From contig JAAHFX010000001.1 in NCBI GenBank assembly GCA_010672785.1, positions 62,001 through 126,000 of the forward strand: a DNA stretch of 64,000 nt, read 5' to 3'. The stretch is from Sphaerospermopsis sp. SIO1G1 (GTDB lineage: Bacteria > Cyanobacteriota > Cyanobacteriia > Cyanobacteriales > Nostocaceae). The translations under genes were made by a program, and so were the position numbers. Shown here one piece after another: positions 21,252 through 31,744 of this stretch. The notes below the pieces were generated by a model that was not told where the DNA came from, did not search any database, and saw only the letters and a list, made by a program, of their open reading frames with translations. Position 1 is the stretch's first letter. The number at the start of each line of letters is the position of its first letter.

Positions 21252-22564
21252 GATTTGAATTTCGGTGTTTCTGCTAAGACGGGGTTGATACCAAACCAAG
21301 CTCCTTTTTGATCGCGGTATTCAAACACAAACAAACTGCGTAATAATGTATGATATTCTATATCTCCTCTCACCCTTTGTTCGCGCATAACTTGAAAAAT
21401 TAATTCCCATTCATGAGGATCGATAGCATTAGCACGAAAATCTCTTTGTCTTTGAATAACTAATTCCAAACATTCCCGACTAAAAGGAGGATCTTGTTCT
21501 CGCAAGCAATCAAATAGTAATCCTAATAAATCACGAACATGACCACCGCTGACTAGACATAAACGATCTAGAGTATGTTGATGATCAAATAGTTCCTGAA
21601 TTAAGTTTAGGCGATCGCTAGGCAAAATGTCAGGAAACGCTCTAGCTAGTACCATTTGTCGCATCAATTCTAATCCTTCTGTGTATACTTCCCCTGTACG
21701 TAATGACACTGGGATCATTGGTAAGACCTTTGGTGCAACTCCACCACCTAAGCGATGTTGCAATTGGGCGCTATCATTGGAAAAGGTTAAAGAAAGAGGA
21801 ATAGTATAAACAATATGACAATTGAGTTTACGTAACTGTTCACCACGTTCAATAAATAGGTACTCAGGAAGCGATCGCCCGGAGGGGATAGGTCTAAATG
21901 ATACTCGATCTAAGTTATCAACAATTACGACTAGTCCTTGTTTACCTTTCGCTTTAAGCTTGGTGTTAGCACTTTCTAACAGTTCTTCATTGATGGACAA
22001 CAGAATGTTTTCTGTTCTTGGTTCTAAGTAATCTCTTAACCTACGTCTCAGCTGGGGACTTTCTTTGGTTTTAGCGGTAATTTTGGCAATTCCTACAGAT
22101 AATTCCGCTTCTACACCTAAATCTATAGGTGTTTGCAAAAAGTCTACAATTTCAGTGAATAACTTACCAAAATAGCCTGGTTTGAGGCTAATTCCCATAT
22201 TCTCTAAACTTTCACTGACTTGGCCTGCAATAGCCAGGAGAATGTCAGTTACATCTATATCTGCCATTTCTAGGACACGGGTAGACTCAAAGTAAACTAC
22301 ATGAAATTTCTGAGCCTCTAATTCTGCTTTCAATCGTAGTAACTCTGTAGATTTACCACAACCCAAATGTCCTGTAAATAATTGACAAGTCGGTGTATGG
22401 GGAGAAATTCTGGTAATAGTTCTCAGTAGAGCTTCAATAATTCTACCACCACGCACCGAGGCAAAATCAATATAGTATAGGCTGTCCGCAGCATTTTCCA
22501 TTACCAGCGGTGTGCTGGGATTACAAGCCTGATAAAACCTTTCTAAATCTAGGAGCATAATCAA
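21227..22564 (-). CDS. AAA-type P-loop ATPase upstream of and overlapping the WD40 STAND gene
   Basis: Walker A FTGHLGCGKSTELLRLK, Walker B LVVIVDNLDRV; 445 aa. Confidence 0.85.
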   Translation of the reverse strand: MIMLLDLERFYQACNPSTPLVMENAADSLYYIDFASVRGGRIIEALLRTITRISPHTPTCQLFTGHLGCGKSTELLRLKAELEAQKFHVVYFESTRVLEMADIDVTDILLAIAGQVSESLENMGISLKPGYFGKLFTEIVDFLQTPIDLGVEAELSVGIAKITAKTKESPQLRRRLRDYLEPRTENILLSINEELLESANTKLKAKGKQGLVVIVDNLDRVSFRPIPSGRSLPEYLFIERGEQLRKLNCHIVYTIPLSLTFSNDSAQLQHRLGGGVAPKVLPMIPVSLRTGEVYTEGLELMRQMVLARAFPDILPSDRLNLIQELFDHQHTLDRLCLVSGGHVRDLLGLLFDCLREQDPPFSRECLELVIQRQRDFRANAIDPHEWELIFQVMREQRVRGDIEYHTLLRSLFVFEYRDQKGAWFGINPVLAETPKFKSWLKETQQ

Positions 22565-22758
22565 TCTACTTTCACTTCAAAACGGGGGATAGCAAGAAGA
22601 GGAAAGATAATCTAAATTCCTCCTATCCTATCACTTCTAATTTTTAAATCCCCATTCCTGAATTTCGATTATAAAATCTCCTTGATTATTGAAGTGATGA
22701 TTAACTATTTTTGTTGATAGTTTGATTTACTTATTTATAACTACCATGACTTAGATAT

Positions 22759-22995
22759 TTATTGAGTACATTTACCTTCCCGTAAACAGCTTCTCTGATT
22801 ATCATTTTGATCATCTCTAGCACTAATAATTTGGATGTTTGTGGCAAATTTATCATTATTTTCTGCGATATTTGGCGATAATGTATGGCGTAAATGATTA
22901 TTTATATCTAAATACGTACCATTAAAAACACCTACATTAGACAGAAACAAATACATTGGTAGTATCATTAAGTTCTGATAAAGTTTGCTATTCAC
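22759..22995 (-). CDS. Short hypothetical ORF (78 aa)
   Basis: Intact ORF with hydrophobic N-terminus; no recognised homology. Confidence 0.25.
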   Translation of the reverse strand: MNSKLYQNLMILPMYLFLSNVGVFNGTYLDINNHLRHTLSPNIAENNDKFATNIQIISARDDQNDNQRSCLREGKCTQ

Positions 22996-23478
22996 ATTCC
23001 ACCTCTGTTAACTTGTAATTACTTGTTAAATTAGCTATTTAGCCTGTCATATCTGCCATAATCGGCAATACAATCAAGCTGAACTTTGACAATAATTGAT
23101 CTCTTTGATTAAGAGATGGGAGTAAATTATCCCAGTATAAACTTGGGCATTGTTAAGTTAAGGTATGAAATTAAAATTCAGGGAACAGGGAACATCAACA
23201 AAGAGCTTCAATCATCGAAAATCCGAAATCCAAAATCATACCTAAAATCAGCAATGCCTAAACTTGTAAGTTAGTCTGTTCCAATACCTGACAATTGTTT
23301 CTTCACACACATTTTTTTACAATCAAAAGTAAAACCTCTGTTTTTACTTAAGTAAAACCACTCCTCGTAATGTTCAATTAATTACTTATACAAAAACGAA
23401 CTCCCATAACCGGAAAACCTCCCTAATCTTTCTCAATCTAGTTTTCTGGTAGCTCTGGCAGATAAAATAAGATCAGGA

Positions 23479-24294
23479 ATGTTGCCTCAAGACTTAGTTA
23501 TGACACCTTTACCAGATACAGACGCAATAAATACTCCGAATGTTCACACAGAAAAAAACAATAACTCCGTAGTTGATCCTTTGGATGAACTACCAAATGA
23601 TATAGAAATGTCGTTTTTTGACCATTTAGAAGAACTACGATGGCGAATTTTCTATTCTTTAATTGCCGTAGTAGTGTGTGTAGTCGCTTGCTTCATTTTT
23701 GTTAAACCACTTGTACAGATATTAGAAATTCCTGCCAATGGAATCAAATTTCTCCAATTAGCACCAGGGGAATATTTCTTTGTATCTTTGAAAGTTGCTG
23801 GTTACAGCGGTTTAGTTCTGGCTACACCTTTCATTATTTATCAAGTTGCACAATTTGTGCTTCCCGGTTTAACACGTCGTGAACGAAGCTTACTAGCACC
23901 AATAGTTTTCGGTTCGAGTGTCTTATTCGTCACTGGGTTAATATTTGCTTATTTTCTACTTATTCCCGCAGCTTTAAACTTTTTTATCAACTATGGTGCA
24001 GATGTAGTAGAACAGTCATGGTCAATTGAAAAATATTTTGAATTTGTACTGTTACTATTATTCAGTACTGGATTAGCCTTTCAAGTCCCAGTTCTTCAAT
24101 TATTGCTAAGTAACTTAGGTATTGTTTCTTCGACTCAAATGTTAGCTGGTTGGCGATATGTGATTATGATAGCAGTTGTTTTAGGTGCTATTCTGACTCC
24201 TTCAACTGATCCTTTAACTCAAAGTTTACTAGCAGGAGCAGTATTAGGTCTCTATTTTGGTGGTATCGGTTTAGTGAAATTAACGGGTAAATAA
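23479..24294 (+). CDS. tatC: Twin-arginine translocase subunit TatC
   Basis: [18 protein letters not shown] ... [23 protein letters not shown] ... [13 protein letters not shown]. Confidence 0.95.
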   Translation: MLPQDLVMTPLPDTDAINTPNVHTEKNNNSVVDPLDELPNDIEMSFFDHLEELRWRIFYSLIAVVVCVVACFIFVKPLVQILEIPANGIKFLQLAPGEYFFVSLKVAGYSGLVLATPFIIYQVAQFVLPGLTRRERSLLAPIVFGSSVLFVTGLIFAYFLLIPAALNFFINYGADVVEQSWSIEKYFEFVLLLLFSTGLAFQVPVLQLLLSNLGIVSSTQMLAGWRYVIMIAVVLGAILTPSTDPLTQSLLAGAVLGLYFGGIGLVKLTGK

Positions 24295-24302
24295 TCTCGA
24301 TT

Positions 24303-24815
24303 ATGCAAAAAATTCAAGAAGAAATCAGGGAACTCAACTTACAAATTCAAGCACTACAACAAGAGAGAACAGCTTTAACTCAAAATAATATAGAATCAGA
24401 CAAAAATAATACAAACTTAGCAACAGTAGAAGCATACCGTCGTCAAGCTAGAGAAAATCCCCAAATAGCCGCAGAATTAAAAGGAATTGATGACGCTATT
24501 GCTTTCTTGGAAAAACAAAAACAGCAAAAACAAACTCAATTAAACAGTTCCCTAACCTTTACACAACGTTTAGCTCAACAACAACAAGAACTGGAAGAAG
24601 CCAAAAAATTTGCAGAAATTCACGCTCAACGAGTCAACGAACTAGCAAAAGAGTTAGCACAAGAAGTAAAACTACTCAAAGCTTGTGCTGATGAACTTAG
24701 CCCCATGTACTGGCAAGTTTACTGTAAACCATTCATCACTGGATTTAAAACTATTTCCGTTCCCTATGTGCATTCTGATGGGGAAGTATGGCGAATTGTC
24801 AACCGTATAGTTTAG
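24303..24815 (+). CDS. Coiled-coil hypothetical protein
   Basis: 170 aa, Gln/Glu-rich heptads, directly downstream of tatC. Confidence 0.6.
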   Translation: MQKIQEEIRELNLQIQALQQERTALTQNNIESDKNNTNLATVEAYRRQARENPQIAAELKGIDDAIAFLEKQKQQKQTQLNSSLTFTQRLAQQQQELEEAKKFAEIHAQRVNELAKELAQEVKLLKACADELSPMYWQVYCKPFITGFKTISVPYVHSDGEVWRIVNRIV

Positions 24816-25062
24816 GGAATTTCAGTTACTAGTTATCAGTTGTCAGTTATCAGTTGTCGCTATTTACTGTTCACTGTTCACTGTTCACCAATCACTAATC
24901 AAAGTTGACGTTACAAAAATTTACTCTTAGAATAGCGACTGAATGATTTTAGTAAGTATTTATTACTATTTATCATCTCCATTGTTAGTTATGTTAAGGA
25001 AAATGTTTACAAAAGTAACGAACTCTTAATATAATGTAACTAAAAGTAAAACTTAGAATTGA

Positions 25063-26661
25063 TTGTTAACAGTGATGAATCCGATACAAGTTCCTTGGCT
25101 ATCAGCGATCATTTTTTTGCCATTAGTGGCAGCCTTAGCTATTCCTCTCATTCCCGATAAAGATGGTAAAACAGTTCGCTGGTATGGTTTAGGAGTAGCC
25201 TTTGCAGATTTAGCATTGATGATTTATGCGATTTGGCAAGGTTACGACTTCCAAAATTCAGCTTTACAAATGAGAGAGAGCTATGCTTGGATACCCCAAA
25301 TTGGTCTAAACTGGGACTTAGCAATTGATGGCTTATCAATGCCCCTAGTTTTACTCACAGGTTTTATAAATACATTGGCAATATTCGCGGCTTGGAAAGT
25401 AACCAATAAGCCGCGTTTGTTTTATGGGTTAATGCTGGTGATGTATAGCGCCCAATTAGGTGTGTTTCTCGCCCAAGACTTACTATTATTCTTCTTAATG
25501 TGGGAAATTGAATTAGTTCCTGTTTATTTATTAATTTCTATTTGGGGAGGCAAAAACCGCCGTTACGCAGCTACTAAATTTATTCTCTACACTGCTGCTG
25601 CATCTATATTTATTCTCTTAGGTGGTTTAACAATGGCGTTCTATGGTGATAACCTCACCTTCAATATGACAGAGTTGGGAGTGAAGGAATATCCCAAACT
25701 GTTAGAACTAGCACTGTACACAGGTTTCTTAATCGCTTACGGTGTCAAACTACCTATATTTCCTTTCCACACCTGGTTACCTGATGCTCACGGTGAAGCA
25801 TCTGCACCTGGTTCAATGATTTTAGCCGGCGTGTTATTAAAAATGGGTGGTTATGCCCTAATTCGTTTCAACATGGAAATGTTGGGTGATGCCCATGCTG
25901 TTTTTGCTCCAGTATTAGCAATTTTAGGTGTAGTTAATATTGTTTACGGTGCTTGTTGTGCCTTCGCTCAAACTAACTTAAAGCGCCGTTTAGCCTATTC
26001 CTCCATTGCTCACATGGGTTTTGTGTTAATTGGCCTGGCATCTTATACCGAAATTGGTATTAGTGGCGCAATGTTACAGATGGTTTCTCATGGTTTAATT
26101 GCTGCCAGTTTATTCTTCTTATCTGGTGTAACTTACGAACGCACCCATACCTTGATCATGAACCAAATGGGTGGTATTGCCAAATTAATGCCTAGAGCTT
26201 TTGCTTTGTTTACTGCTGGTGCGATGGCATCATTAGCTTTACCCGGTATGAGTGGTTTTGTGGGTGAGTTGATGGTGTTCTTGGGTATTGGTACTAGCGA
26301 TGTTTATAGTTCTAGTTTCAAGGTTGTGGTGATCTTCTTATCAGCAGTAGGTGTGATTTTAACACCTATATATTTACTATCAATGTTGCGTCAGGTGTTC
26401 TACGGTAAGCAAAGCGAGAATTTACAGTTGGATGCTGTAGTTGCTGATGTTAACCCCCGTGAGTTGTTCATCACTGCTTGTTTGTTACTTCCTATTATTG
26501 GGATTGGTTTCTATCCTAAGTTAGTTACGGAAGCTTATGATGTGAAAACTGTGGATGTAGCTGTTCATGCACGTCAAGTGTTGCCTGTTGTAGCTCGTCA
26601 AAAATCTACAAGTTTATATTCCCAAATCCTTTCTGCTCCCGTTTTAGCTAGTGCTGAGTAA
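25063..26661 (+). CDS. ndhD: NAD(P)H-quinone oxidoreductase subunit 4 (second NdhD paralog)
   Basis: 532 aa with [51 protein letters not shown]. Confidence 0.95.
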   Translation: MLTVMNPIQVPWLSAIIFLPLVAALAIPLIPDKDGKTVRWYGLGVAFADLALMIYAIWQGYDFQNSALQMRESYAWIPQIGLNWDLAIDGLSMPLVLLTGFINTLAIFAAWKVTNKPRLFYGLMLVMYSAQLGVFLAQDLLLFFLMWEIELVPVYLLISIWGGKNRRYAATKFILYTAAASIFILLGGLTMAFYGDNLTFNMTELGVKEYPKLLELALYTGFLIAYGVKLPIFPFHTWLPDAHGEASAPGSMILAGVLLKMGGYALIRFNMEMLGDAHAVFAPVLAILGVVNIVYGACCAFAQTNLKRRLAYSSIAHMGFVLIGLASYTEIGISGAMLQMVSHGLIAASLFFLSGVTYERTHTLIMNQMGGIAKLMPRAFALFTAGAMASLALPGMSGFVGELMVFLGIGTSDVYSSSFKVVVIFLSAVGVILTPIYLLSMLRQVFYGKQSENLQLDAVVADVNPRELFITACLLLPIIGIGFYPKLVTEAYDVKTVDVAVHARQVLPVVARQKSTSLYSQILSAPVLASAE

Positions 26662-26875
26662 TTTCAATTATCTCCCTGCACTCTCTTTTTTAGCCGCTAC
26701 GGAAATACTTTTTTTCAACAATACCTTTTTTTGGGGGTGGTTTAACCGCCCCTTTTTTTGCACGCAGAGGCGCTCCAGGCGCAGAGAGGAGGAGAAGATT
26801 TTGTGGCGGTGTTTTAAGTTGTTTATAAATTCAGTTATAATTTCGAGTAATATTTGTTACGAAGTGGCATGACTT

Positions 26876-27943
26876 ATGAATACTAGGTTACAGCATATAG
26901 ATATAGCTAAAGGTATAGGTATATTACTAGTTGTATTAGGGCATAACCCAATTACTACTCGTCCTAAAGGTGAGTTATTCAATATTATATATTCTTTTCA
27001 TTTACCATTATTTCTATTTTTGTCAGGTTTATTTCTCAATACTGAAAAGCCTTTAATCAAATTGATGTTAGATAAGCTAGATGCTATTGTCAAACCATAT
27101 TTAATTACGGTTTTTATAGGGTATGTGATGTTTAATCTAGATACTATTGATTTTGCGGTGTTTGGCATGATTTATAGTACAAGTTTTACTTTGCCTATTG
27201 TTTGGGCCCCTTTGTGGTTTTTAACTTTTCTTTGGGCGGTTTCTATTTTTTCGTGGTTATTGATTAAGTTGACAAAAGTTGCTTCTGTCGGGATAGTATG
27301 GCAATTAATTTTAATATCGGTTTTATTGGTGATTGGGTTTTTGATGCGTGGGATTTTTTGGAAAATTCCTATCAATATTAATGGAGTACCTTTTGAATTG
27401 TTTGGCAGGCCTTTCATATTACCAGGACTTCCTTTTAGCACTGATATTTTATTTTTTGGTAGCTTTTTCTTTTTGCTCGGGTTTTTATGCAAATCCCAAG
27501 TTGTGAGTTTGAAATTCCAACCGATTTATTTTATCTTCAGTTTATTAATATTTGGTTTTTGCCATTATCGTTATAATTACACTATAGATTTGAATTTTAG
27601 AAAATACGATAATTTAGTAATATCAACTGTAGAGGCAATTTTAGGAATATACCTTGTTTTAAGTATTTCTAGTTGGCTATCTAAGTTTAATCAAATCAAA
27701 AATATTCTTGCATATATTGGTACTGGGAGTTTATTTCTGCTGCTATTTCATTATATTGTTCAACGAGAAGTTTATTTATTTTTGCAGGCACATTTGAGGT
27801 TTAAATATTTGAATCTAACTTTAGCTTTTATTACGGGTACATCAATTCCGTTGCTAGGATGGGAGTTAGTGAAAAGAAATAAATATTTATCTCTGTTATT
27901 TTTACCTTTGAAATCGCAGAAATCATTCGCTAAAAATGGGTAA
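26876..27943 (+). CDS. Acyltransferase family 3 membrane protein
   Basis: RLQHIDIAKGIGILLVVLGHNP...YSFHLPLFLFLSGLF, multiple TM segments. Confidence 0.85.
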   Translation: MNTRLQHIDIAKGIGILLVVLGHNPITTRPKGELFNIIYSFHLPLFLFLSGLFLNTEKPLIKLMLDKLDAIVKPYLITVFIGYVMFNLDTIDFAVFGMIYSTSFTLPIVWAPLWFLTFLWAVSIFSWLLIKLTKVASVGIVWQLILISVLLVIGFLMRGIFWKIPININGVPFELFGRPFILPGLPFSTDILFFGSFFFLLGFLCKSQVVSLKFQPIYFIFSLLIFGFCHYRYNYTIDLNFRKYDNLVISTVEAILGIYLVLSISSWLSKFNQIKNILAYIGTGSLFLLLFHYIVQREVYLFLQAHLRFKYLNLTLAFITGTSIPLLGWELVKRNKYLSLLFLPLKSQKSFAKNG

Positions 27944-28254
27944 ATAGTGATTGGTGATTGGTGATTGGGAATCTTAATTTAATCAGTAATTAGGGTTTGC
28001 AGCAAAGAGTCTTGTTATGTGGTTTTTATGCTTGGTTTTTCTCACGCAGAGGCGCAGAGGCGCAGAGAGTGTATGAGGTTTGATTAAATTGTTTTTGTTT
28101 TGCTTGTACGATTAAGATAGTTCTTCCTTATCAAGTTTATTATAACAGGGTTTTCGGGTCGCGTCAAGGGATATTACTCTTTCTATTGGGGAAAATGCTA
28201 GATTGATGTATATTCTTTGATCAAAATCCGCATTTACCCTTTGGAGTTCGGCAA

Positions 28255-28521
28255 ATGCAAAACATTACACAGACATTAGTTAAATGGCTTCCTACTGGTA
28301 CTGGTATCGGTGTCACAGGACATTTTCTCCTGAATCAGCAATGGACACAAGCTGTAATTTCTACTTTTTTCACTGCTATTTCCTCTCTCTGGGTGAAATT
28401 TAGCGGTAAGTTTATGGAAACTCTGGAAAAAAAGTTTGAGGACAACCTAATTCGTTATAGATTACCAACAGCAGCAGGAGCAAGACAATATCCAACTATA
28501 GGATTCCTATGTGAGTTTTGA
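28255..28521 (+). pseudogene. Probable truncated gene: N-terminal fragment whose C-terminus runs into repeat family D
   Basis: Last ~8 codons (TIGFLCEF) are encoded within a sequence (28496 onward) that is repeated at 62161. Confidence 0.45.
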
Positions 28522-28590
28522 AAAAAATTAGGTATTGTAGGGTGTGTTAGGATGAAATCTGTAACGCACCAAACCCTTTGACTATATTTG
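28496..28590 (+). mobile_element. Family D copy, right end not recognisable
   Basis: ctataggattcctatgtgagttttgaaaaaaattaggtattgtagggtgtgttag matches 62161 onward. Confidence 0.7.
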
Positions 28591-28592
28591 TA

Positions 28593-28683
28593 GCTACATC
28601 TGACATAATTTATACCCTCATTCCTCTATGTTCTCTGTGCCTGGAGTGGTTCGATTATTCCATAGCTTGTGCGTCAGTTCTGA
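28593..28683 (-). mobile_element. Degenerate family B copy (minus orientation)
   Basis: Reverse complement AGAACTGACGCACAAGCTATGGAATAATCGAACCACTCCAGGCACAGAGAAC matches family B body. Confidence 0.7.
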
Positions 28684-28739
28684 ATTAAATAAGGTGGAAA
28701 ATAACCACCCTACATTTTCAAAACTATGTAAATTTACAA

Positions 28740-29414
28740 CTACACCAAAGCTGCAAATTGACCTAACAAACCCTCAAACAAGCGCAAACCATCTGTATTA
28801 CCTAACGCTGAATCTGCTGCTCTCTCAGGATGTGGCATCATTCCTAACACATTACCTCGCAAATTGCAAATACCCGCAATATTATTTAACGAACCGTTGG
28901 GATTTTCCCCATGATAACGAAAAACCACCTGTCCATTATCTTCAAGTGCTGCTAAAGTGTCCGCATCTGCATAATATCGCCCTTCCCCGTGTGCAATAGG
29001 TAAAGTAATAACTTCCCCCTGGGAATAATTCTGAGTCCAAGGTAAATTATTCCGCTCAACTTTTAAGGGAGTGCGATCGCAAATAAAGTGTAAATTCTCA
29101 TTTCTAGTTAATACTCCTGGTAATAAACCAGACTCAGTCAATACCTGAAAACCATTACAAATACCGATGACAAACTTACCTTTTTGTGCATGATTGATCA
29201 CCTCTTCCATCACCGGAGAGAAACGAGCGATCGCCCCACAGCGCAAATAATCACCGTAACTAAAGCCACCAGGGACAATAATTACATCTATATCATTAAT
29301 ATCAGTCTCTTGATGCCAAACCATCCGTGTTGCTGCTCCGAGTAAGTCTCTAGTGACATAAGCAGAATCACGGTCACAATTAGAACCTGGAAAAACTAAA
29401 ACGCCGAATTTCAT
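28740..29414 (-). CDS. purQ: Phosphoribosylformylglycinamidine synthase subunit PurQ
   Basis: KFGVLVFPGSNCDRD, IGICNGFQVLTESGLLPG, MPHPERAAD. Confidence 0.96.
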   Translation of the reverse strand: MKFGVLVFPGSNCDRDSAYVTRDLLGAATRMVWHQETDINDIDVIIVPGGFSYGDYLRCGAIARFSPVMEEVINHAQKGKFVIGICNGFQVLTESGLLPGVLTRNENLHFICDRTPLKVERNNLPWTQNYSQGEVITLPIAHGEGRYYADADTLAALEDNGQVVFRYHGENPNGSLNNIAGICNLRGNVLGMMPHPERAADSALGNTDGLRLFEGLLGQFAALV

Positions 29415-29477
29415 AATTGAGTCGTTAGTCGTTAGTCGTTAATCATTAATCTTGAGTTATCAGTCATTAGTCATGGG

Positions 29478-29605
29478 TATTTTCCCAAGGTAATTCGTAA
29501 TGCTCCTTTCAGGAGAGCTTCGCTTACGTAATTCGTAATTCGTAACTCGTAATTCGTAATTCGTAATGCTCCTTTCAGGAGAGCTTCGCTTACGTAATTA
29601 CTAAT
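29478..29605. repeat. purS-purQ intergenic GTAATTC heptamers plus two direct copies of a 37-bp hairpin-containing unit
   Basis: gtaatgctcctttcaggagagcttcgcttacgtaatt at 29497-29533 and 29563-29599. Confidence 0.95.
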
Positions 29606-29649
29606 TAAATTAAGATTCCCACTCTCCCCCTCATCCCCTCACCAATCAC

Positions 29650-29928
29650 TTAAAAAACACCGGTTTGGGATTCAACTTCAATTAAATCAAAACGATAGTT
29701 TTCTATCACAGTGTTTGCTAACATTTGCTCACACATATCTTTTACATCTTGATTAGCTTTTTCATCATCTGGTGCAATAGTAGTTAATTCGATATATTTA
29801 CCTATTCTGACTTGCTCGACGGTTTCATGTCCCATTTGTCTTAAACTAGTTTCTACGGCCACACCAGCAGGATCTAAAACTGAAGGCCGAAGAGTAACAA
29901 AAATTTTGACTAAATACTTCCTTTGCAT
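29650..29928 (-). CDS. purS: Phosphoribosylformylglycinamidine synthase subunit PurS
   Basis: FVTLRPSVLDPAGVAVETSLRQMG...IGKYIEL; 92 aa, upstream of purQ. Confidence 0.93.
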   Translation of the reverse strand: MQRKYLVKIFVTLRPSVLDPAGVAVETSLRQMGHETVEQVRIGKYIELTTIAPDDEKANQDVKDMCEQMLANTVIENYRFDLIEVESQTGVF

Positions 29929-30141
29929 TAGGGTGTTGACAAATTTTTTTGTATGGTGCGATCGCTATCCTATACCTTTTATGTAACCACTGGGTGAAAA
30001 TAAGATCACAGAATAGTCAAACTCAATTGTATGCACCAATTTATCAAACAAGTTGTGATTAGATTATGATCACTTGAAAAAGTGACATAGAGTACTAGCT
30101 GATGATGAGTATTTAAGTTACAAATAAAATCAATAATTACT

Positions 30142-30534
30142 ATGAAAGTTATGCGTACTAGGAGTCAAGAGCGAATTTTGAACTTGCTAGAAAATATCCA
30201 ACAAGAAATTTCCGCTCAAAATATATACGTAGAATTACGTAAACGAAATCAATATATGGGTTTAGCTACAGTGTATCGTTCATTGGAAGCTCTCAAATTA
30301 GAAGGCAAAGTACAAGTCAGAACTTTAACTAATGGAGAAGCTTTGTATAGCTTAATCAAGAAGGATCAACATCATCTTACTTGTCTACAATGTGGTGTTT
30401 CTATCCCCATTCATAAATGTCCGGTTCATGAGTTAGAAGACGAGTTAAAAAGTACCCACAAGTTTAGGGTATTTTACCACACTTTGGAATTTTTTGGTTT
30501 ATGTAATCAGTGTCAAGATAATCACACTCATTAG
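30142..30534 (+). CDS. Fur-family metal/peroxide-responsive regulator
   Basis: Fur-type HTH (GLATVYRSLEALKLEGKV) and HHLTCLQCG / GLCNQCQ metal-site cysteines. Confidence 0.88.
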   Translation: MKVMRTRSQERILNLLENIQQEISAQNIYVELRKRNQYMGLATVYRSLEALKLEGKVQVRTLTNGEALYSLIKKDQHHLTCLQCGVSIPIHKCPVHELEDELKSTHKFRVFYHTLEFFGLCNQCQDNHTH

Positions 30535-30740
30535 TTTCAGTTATCAGTTATCAGTTATCAGTTATCAGTTATCAGTTTTCAGTTTTCAGTTTTCAGTTAT
30601 CAGTTTTCAGTTATCAGTTTTCAGTTATCAGTTTTCAGTTTTCAGTTACCACTGATCACTGTTTACTGTTCACTGTTTACTGTTTACTGTTTACTGTTTA
30701 CTGTTCACTGATCACTGTTTACTGTTCACTGTTTACTGAA
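30535..30740. repeat. Long heptamer STRR (TTATCAG / TTTTCAG / TTTACTG variants)
   Basis: ~200 bp of 7-bp periodic sequence between the Fur-family gene and the SPFH gene. Confidence 0.95.
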
Positions 30741-31708
30741 TTATTGATAGAATCGGGAAGATTAGAAACAATGGAACGCATACCCTCAAACGTAGCAGGG
30801 ATATTGCGAGGATCCATAAACATGACCTTGCTACTATCACTCTTACCAATAATTGTTCCCATATCCAAATAACCCAATGCAACTAATACCTCTATTGCTT
30901 TGTGTGATTCTGGATTAGCTTTCATTTTTTGGGCGATAATTTCTGTAGATTCAGCGATCGCCTGTGCTTTTAAAACCTGCTGCTGTCTTTCTGCTTGCGC
31001 TGTTAAAATCAGGGCTTTTTGTTCTGCTTCAGCTTGTAAAACTATAGCCTTTTGTCTTGCTTCCGCATCTAAGATTTGAGCATCCGCTTTACCCCTTGCA
31101 CTATTTACCGCAGACTCTCTTTCTCCCTCAGAAGTCAAAATTGCGGCCCGTTTCTTCCTTTCTGCGGACATTTGTAATTCCATAGAATCTTGCACTGCTT
31201 TAGAAGGAATAATATCTCTTAGTTCCACCCTGGTAACTTTTACACCCCAAGGATCAGTAGCAATATCTAAGTCTCTCAACAAAATCTCATTAATTTGGTT
31301 ACGAGCGGTAAAAGTTTGATCTAACTCCAACTGTCCCATTTCTGCACGAATTTGGGTTAAAACCAAGTTAACCATTGCTGATCGCAGATTTTCTACTTTA
31401 TAATATGCCTTTTCCATATCCACTACTCGCCAATACACCACTGCATCAACACTAATGGAAACATTGTCGCGGGTAATACATTGTTGGGGAGGAATATCTA
31501 GTACTTTTTCTCGGATTGTTTCCTTATAAACAATATTATCGAAGAAAGGATTGATCAGGTTTAAACCAGGCCCAAGTTTCTTTTTATAACTACCTAAACT
31601 TTCAACTAAGGCTTCATCACCTTGATTAATAACTTTAATTGATTTGAGGAGTATAGTACCACCACCTCCACCAAAAGCTAAAGCAAGTAATAATATGAAA
31701 TTAGCCAT
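30719..31708 (-). CDS. SPFH/stomatin-like protein
   Basis: [32 protein letters not shown] ... [25 protein letters not shown]. Confidence 0.93.
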   Translation of the reverse strand: MANFILLLALAFGGGGGTILLKSIKVINQGDEALVESLGSYKKKLGPGLNLINPFFDNIVYKETIREKVLDIPPQQCITRDNVSISVDAVVYWRVVDMEKAYYKVENLRSAMVNLVLTQIRAEMGQLELDQTFTARNQINEILLRDLDIATDPWGVKVTRVELRDIIPSKAVQDSMELQMSAERKKRAAILTSEGERESAVNSARGKADAQILDAEARQKAIVLQAEAEQKALILTAQAERQQQVLKAQAIAESTEIIAQKMKANPESHKAIEVLVALGYLDMGTIIGKSDSSKVMFMDPRNIPATFEGMRSIVSNLPDSINNSVNSEQ

Positions 31709-31744
31709 TGTTATAAATCTCCTAATTATGAAGTAAATTAAAAT

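Noticed and set aside
26651-26872. 73-aa ORF after ndhD
   Set aside because: Overlaps ndhD end and a GCAGAGGCGC-type repeat; no protein features
28628-28999. 123-aa plus-strand ORF MFSVPGVVRLFHS...
   Set aside because: Starts in a family B remnant and runs antisense through purQ
30535-30740. Possible CRISPR array
   Set aside because: Periodicity is 7 bp with no unique spacers; it is an STRR
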